Shown: positions 61,198-64,000 of the stretch, piece after piece | Layout: each line of letters starts with the position of its first letter | Numbering within the stretch: position 1 is the first letter of the stretch | Assembly (NCBI GenBank): GCA_963924555.1 | Contig: OZ004586.1 | Span: forward strand, 2,500,501-2,564,500 | Length of the DNA stretch: 64,000 nt | Source: Crambe crambe | Lineage: Eukaryota > Porifera > Demospongiae > Poecilosclerida > Crambeidae | Direction: 5' to 3' | Translations under genes and position numbers: made by a program | Notes under the pieces: model-generated | Told to the model about the DNA's origin: nothing | Databases searched by the model: none | Seen by the model: only the letters and a program-made list of their open reading frames with translations

Positions 61198-62361
61198 ATG
61201 TGTCCATTAATACTTCAGTTCAGCCTAACAATTCTCTTCACTCTGCAATGTTTCCACGCACAAGTTCCTGCGAAAGCACCAACCCTCTCCTATGACCTGG
61301 ACGAGTACTTGGAGGTGTACCCAGATCCTACTAAACCTGAGGTGCTCAGAGAGAGGACTCCACTCTACTTTGCCCTCATCCAGAGCCTGGGAGGTCCATT
61401 AAGTCAGTTTGATGGTTCAGGATCAATAGCAGGAGTGAAGGTTGCACTGGACAGGATCAACAATGACACCACTCTGCTCCCTGGCTACACTCTGCACTAT
61501 ACATTTGCTGATTCAAAGGTATAGCTAACAAAATTAGCTTACAATTTACCTGAGATGAAGTGTTAATCACTTAGCTAGCTAGCTAACTGCTAATAATCAA
61601 TTCTTCAGTGCTATAGCTAGACCACTTGCCTTTTGATTTTCACTGATATCAATCTTTAGGCATTATTAAGAAAGCTTCAAAATATGAAGGCTCTGGTTGG
61701 TAGTTTAATATAAAGCTTCCAAAAAGTTATAATTCCCATAGACTTTGTACTGTGTTGGACAGTTTTTGCTCTTGCTCCATATAGTGTAAAGTCTATGGAG
61801 ATAGTAACTTTGTTACTACCATACAAATCAAGGATAATTAGCTTCAAATTTTTAAGTGAAAATTGAGCCCATAGCTTTAACATACTCTGTTTTAGACACG
61901 CTGCAAGTGGTCTATTGAACATAGCTATTAAGAACAACTTGTGTGTTTGCATTGGGCTATGAGATTCTCTGTAGATGTGGACTGTTGTGTCACAGAATTA
62001 GTCTGCATCTCAAGTTTCTATACTGCATGTACTTGGTGATGGTCTAGTGATGGTGAATGATTGTGTGGCTTCCTGAAATTCACCACAGGTAGTGTTTGCA
62101 CTAGACAGCTCATATGAGATCCTAGCAGTCACAGAATTAGTACAGTACTTGGTGATGGTCTAGTGATGATGAATGATGGTGTGGCTTCCTGAGATTCACC
62201 ACAGGAACTGCTTATGACATGAGAGTGAGCATGATTAGTCTACTATATGTTGGTAGAAATCAAGCAATTATCCCTTGGCTGTCTCAACCACGCTGTCATA
62301 TTTGGTCTATCATTAGCTCACAGGATAGCCATATATAGCATGTGGTTTGGCAAAAATTAGA

Positions 62362-62394
<33 letters not shown>

Positions 62395-62630
62395 TGTTTT
62401 TTAAATCAAAACCACCCACTGGCTATATTGAACTCTGTAGCTAGTAATGAAGTGAATGCAGACATGAACTCTCACTGGTATAATCACTATAGTGTAACAG
62501 GACAGAAGGAATTGATTCATTTTTCCACCAAATCCTCCGTGAACCGACAAAAGTGGCCATTATCGGCTCAGGATGCTCAGTAACCACAGAACCAACAGCT
62601 GAGATTTCTCACTTCTACAACATCACGCAG
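61198..62630 (+). CDS. Gene G: divergent GABA-B-like receptor, 5' part only
   Basis: Two exons visible: 61198-61518 (signal peptide ILQFSLTILFTLQCFHA, then LYFALIQSLGG, GVKVALDRINND and LLPGYTLHYTFADSK) and 62493-62630. The second is exactly 138 bp like exon 2 of all paralogs, starts with Cys after its acceptor, and carries VAIIGSGCS and EISHFYNITQ. These match the start of the VFT domain and the GCS motif. The N-terminus before LYFAL is unrelated to that of A-F and lacks the DYCDPDSNQTCPLF pattern. Exon 3 was not found before the window end, so the gene is cut by the window, or broken. Exon 2 begins after CACTATAG, a weak acceptor. Confidence 0.75.
61986..62210. repeat. Imperfect tandem duplication in gene G intron 1
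   Basis: The phrase GTACTTGGTGATGGTCTAGTGATG(G/A)TGAATGAT(T/G)GTGTGGCTTCCTGA(A/G)ATTCACCACAGG appears twice, at about 62030-62090 and 62145-62205, each preceded by CACAGAATTAG at varying distance. Confidence 0.85.
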
Positions 62631-64000
62631 GTAACGTACACATAATGACTTGGTTTACCTTGCATAACTACTTCATTAACCTCAAAATCTTATAGCGATC
62701 TTGGGTATATATATTTTCCCAACCTTTAATGAGGAGTCAAGTAAGACTCTATGCACATCTTTGTGCCAATGATTATGTGCCTACATAAACAGCTTGGATG
62801 GCTTCATAGGGAGTCTTGCTCTTTATGTCACCAATGATCAATGATTAGGTATATGCTGAAAGAGTTTGGATGGCTTCATAGGAAGTTTTGCCTTTGCAAA
62901 AACAAAAAATAAATTGGATGTAGAGGAATGTGGACACTTTCGGGACCACCCTCTGTACTATAAAATTGCGCACGCTGACTGCAAACCATTACCTGAAAGG
63001 CTTTGGGCTGTGTGAGACTACAAGGTGAGCTCTGCCTCCATGGACTGGTGTAGAGCAACAGCAAACTCTTACAAGCCACATATTACAAGTGAGAAAGTAA
63101 CAGCAGGCTGGGCAAGTTTAGACTGTCTGAGAGCAAACAGTGAGAGCAGAGTGTACAAACCTCAAGATTTTATGAACGTCTGAACAGCAAGAGTGAGCCT
63201 TAAATAGCAAATAACAGAAGCTACAAAGTCGAGTTAAGACTCCGAGTTGTGAGAAAGCATAGCTAGCTGGAGTTTTTTTAGTGAACTAGCTTCTACAGTA
63301 CAAGTCCATGATGGCATATTTCTCATGACTGTCAAGTTTTATACGATAATTTTATTGACTGCTTTATCTGTAAAATCAGCTATACTTGGGGGATGCGATA
63401 CTATGAACTGGTTTGAGCAGTCAAAGGAAACTCAGACCAATTCCATCTATATAGCTATTAATTAACTATGATGGTTTGTCTATAGAGAAAAGTAAAGATT
63501 TCTCTTGTGTTTCCAAGAGAAAGGAAACACAAGAAAAGGAAACAAAGAAACATGCAGTGCCCTTGTGTACAGTATCCTATGAATTTCCTTATCAAGTTCC
63601 ACAGGTTTCTGCTAGGATTCCTTTTTTTATTTATAATCTAGTATTTACATGTCCCAGCACAATAGAGAGTTTACATAGTTAGCAGCAATCTTCCAACCAA
63701 CTTGCCTTTAGTGTGGACTTCACTGCTGATTAAGTAGGCGATATCTATGAATAACTGAACAACCTCCTTTTTAGCTGCAGCCTGATAGGACTACTTAGTG
63801 TGCAACTGGAACTTTCACTCTAAGTACTGTCAGTACTGTCTTTAATAATCATTATTTGAAATATCCTTTAGTCCTTTGATCATTATGTTGTGTATAATAT
63901 TGCCAGGTAGTTTTAAGGGTGCTCTGTGCCTGTGGATTAGCGAAAATCGTAACTATTAATTGATTAATAGCTACCGACTGGCTAGAATGCTCATACAATA
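62631..64000. other. Downstream of gene G exon 2, no exon recognised
   Basis: Probably intron 2 of gene G. It contains a local duplication (GTTTGGATGGCTTCATAGG-type phrases near 62790-62885) and the ACAAGGGCAC-type inverted-repeat arm near 63558. I looked for exon 3 (LSCF...YGYFGI...GW..VAI pattern) and did not find it. Confidence 0.55.

Overview
The window looks like genomic DNA from a sponge, probably a demosponge close to Amphimedon. It is AT-rich, its genes are split by many short GT-AG introns, it is dense in simple repeats and small inverted-repeat elements, and it carries a tandem expansion of GABA-B-type (class C) G-protein-coupled receptors. The species call is inference from gene content and texture; the eukaryotic, intron-rich, metazoan-type receptor content is read directly.

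Layout: 1-3185 has no gene that I can support and holds a 2 x 216 bp near-perfect palindrome and a long (GA)n tract. Gene A (7384 to 3186, minus) is a receptor gene that keeps only the exons for the signal peptide and Venus flytrap (VFT) ligand-binding domain. Gene B (7568-21350, plus) starts head-to-head with A and is the longest intact receptor (about 1040 aa). A decayed, partly inverted copy lies at 21532-24385. Genes C (24640-34773), D (35058-42854), E (43469-51424) and F (52017-60257) follow, all plus strand and intact by reading frame. Exon-1 relics sit between D and E and between E and F. Gene G (61198 to beyond the window) is a more divergent member, of which only the first two exons are visible.

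Genes B-F share one 17-exon plan. Exon 1 holds the signal peptide and start of the VFT; exons 2-10 the rest of the VFT; exon 11 TM1; exon 12 TM2; exon 13 TM3; exon 14 TM4; exon 15 TM5-TM7; exons 16-17 the cytoplasmic tail. Exon 2 (138 bp), exon 6 (216 bp), exon 11 (148 bp), exon 12 (127 bp) and exon 13 (114 bp) have identical length in every complete gene, and intron phases match. I reconstructed the exon ends from splice consensus and frame continuity across paralogs; no transcript data were available.

The receptors should be cell-surface sensors that bind a small ligand with the VFT and signal through heterotrimeric G proteins. The GABA-anchoring glutamate of the human receptor is a tyrosine in every copy where it can be aligned, and the usual TM3-ECL2 disulfide cysteines are absent, so GABA itself is a doubtful ligand. 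The cluster also shows active remodelling: truncation, exon inversion, an exon 2/exon 17 chimera, a minisatellite grown from a splice donor, gene-conversion-like mosaicism, and transposons, including a MULE-like element that carries a RecQ-helicase-like fragment.
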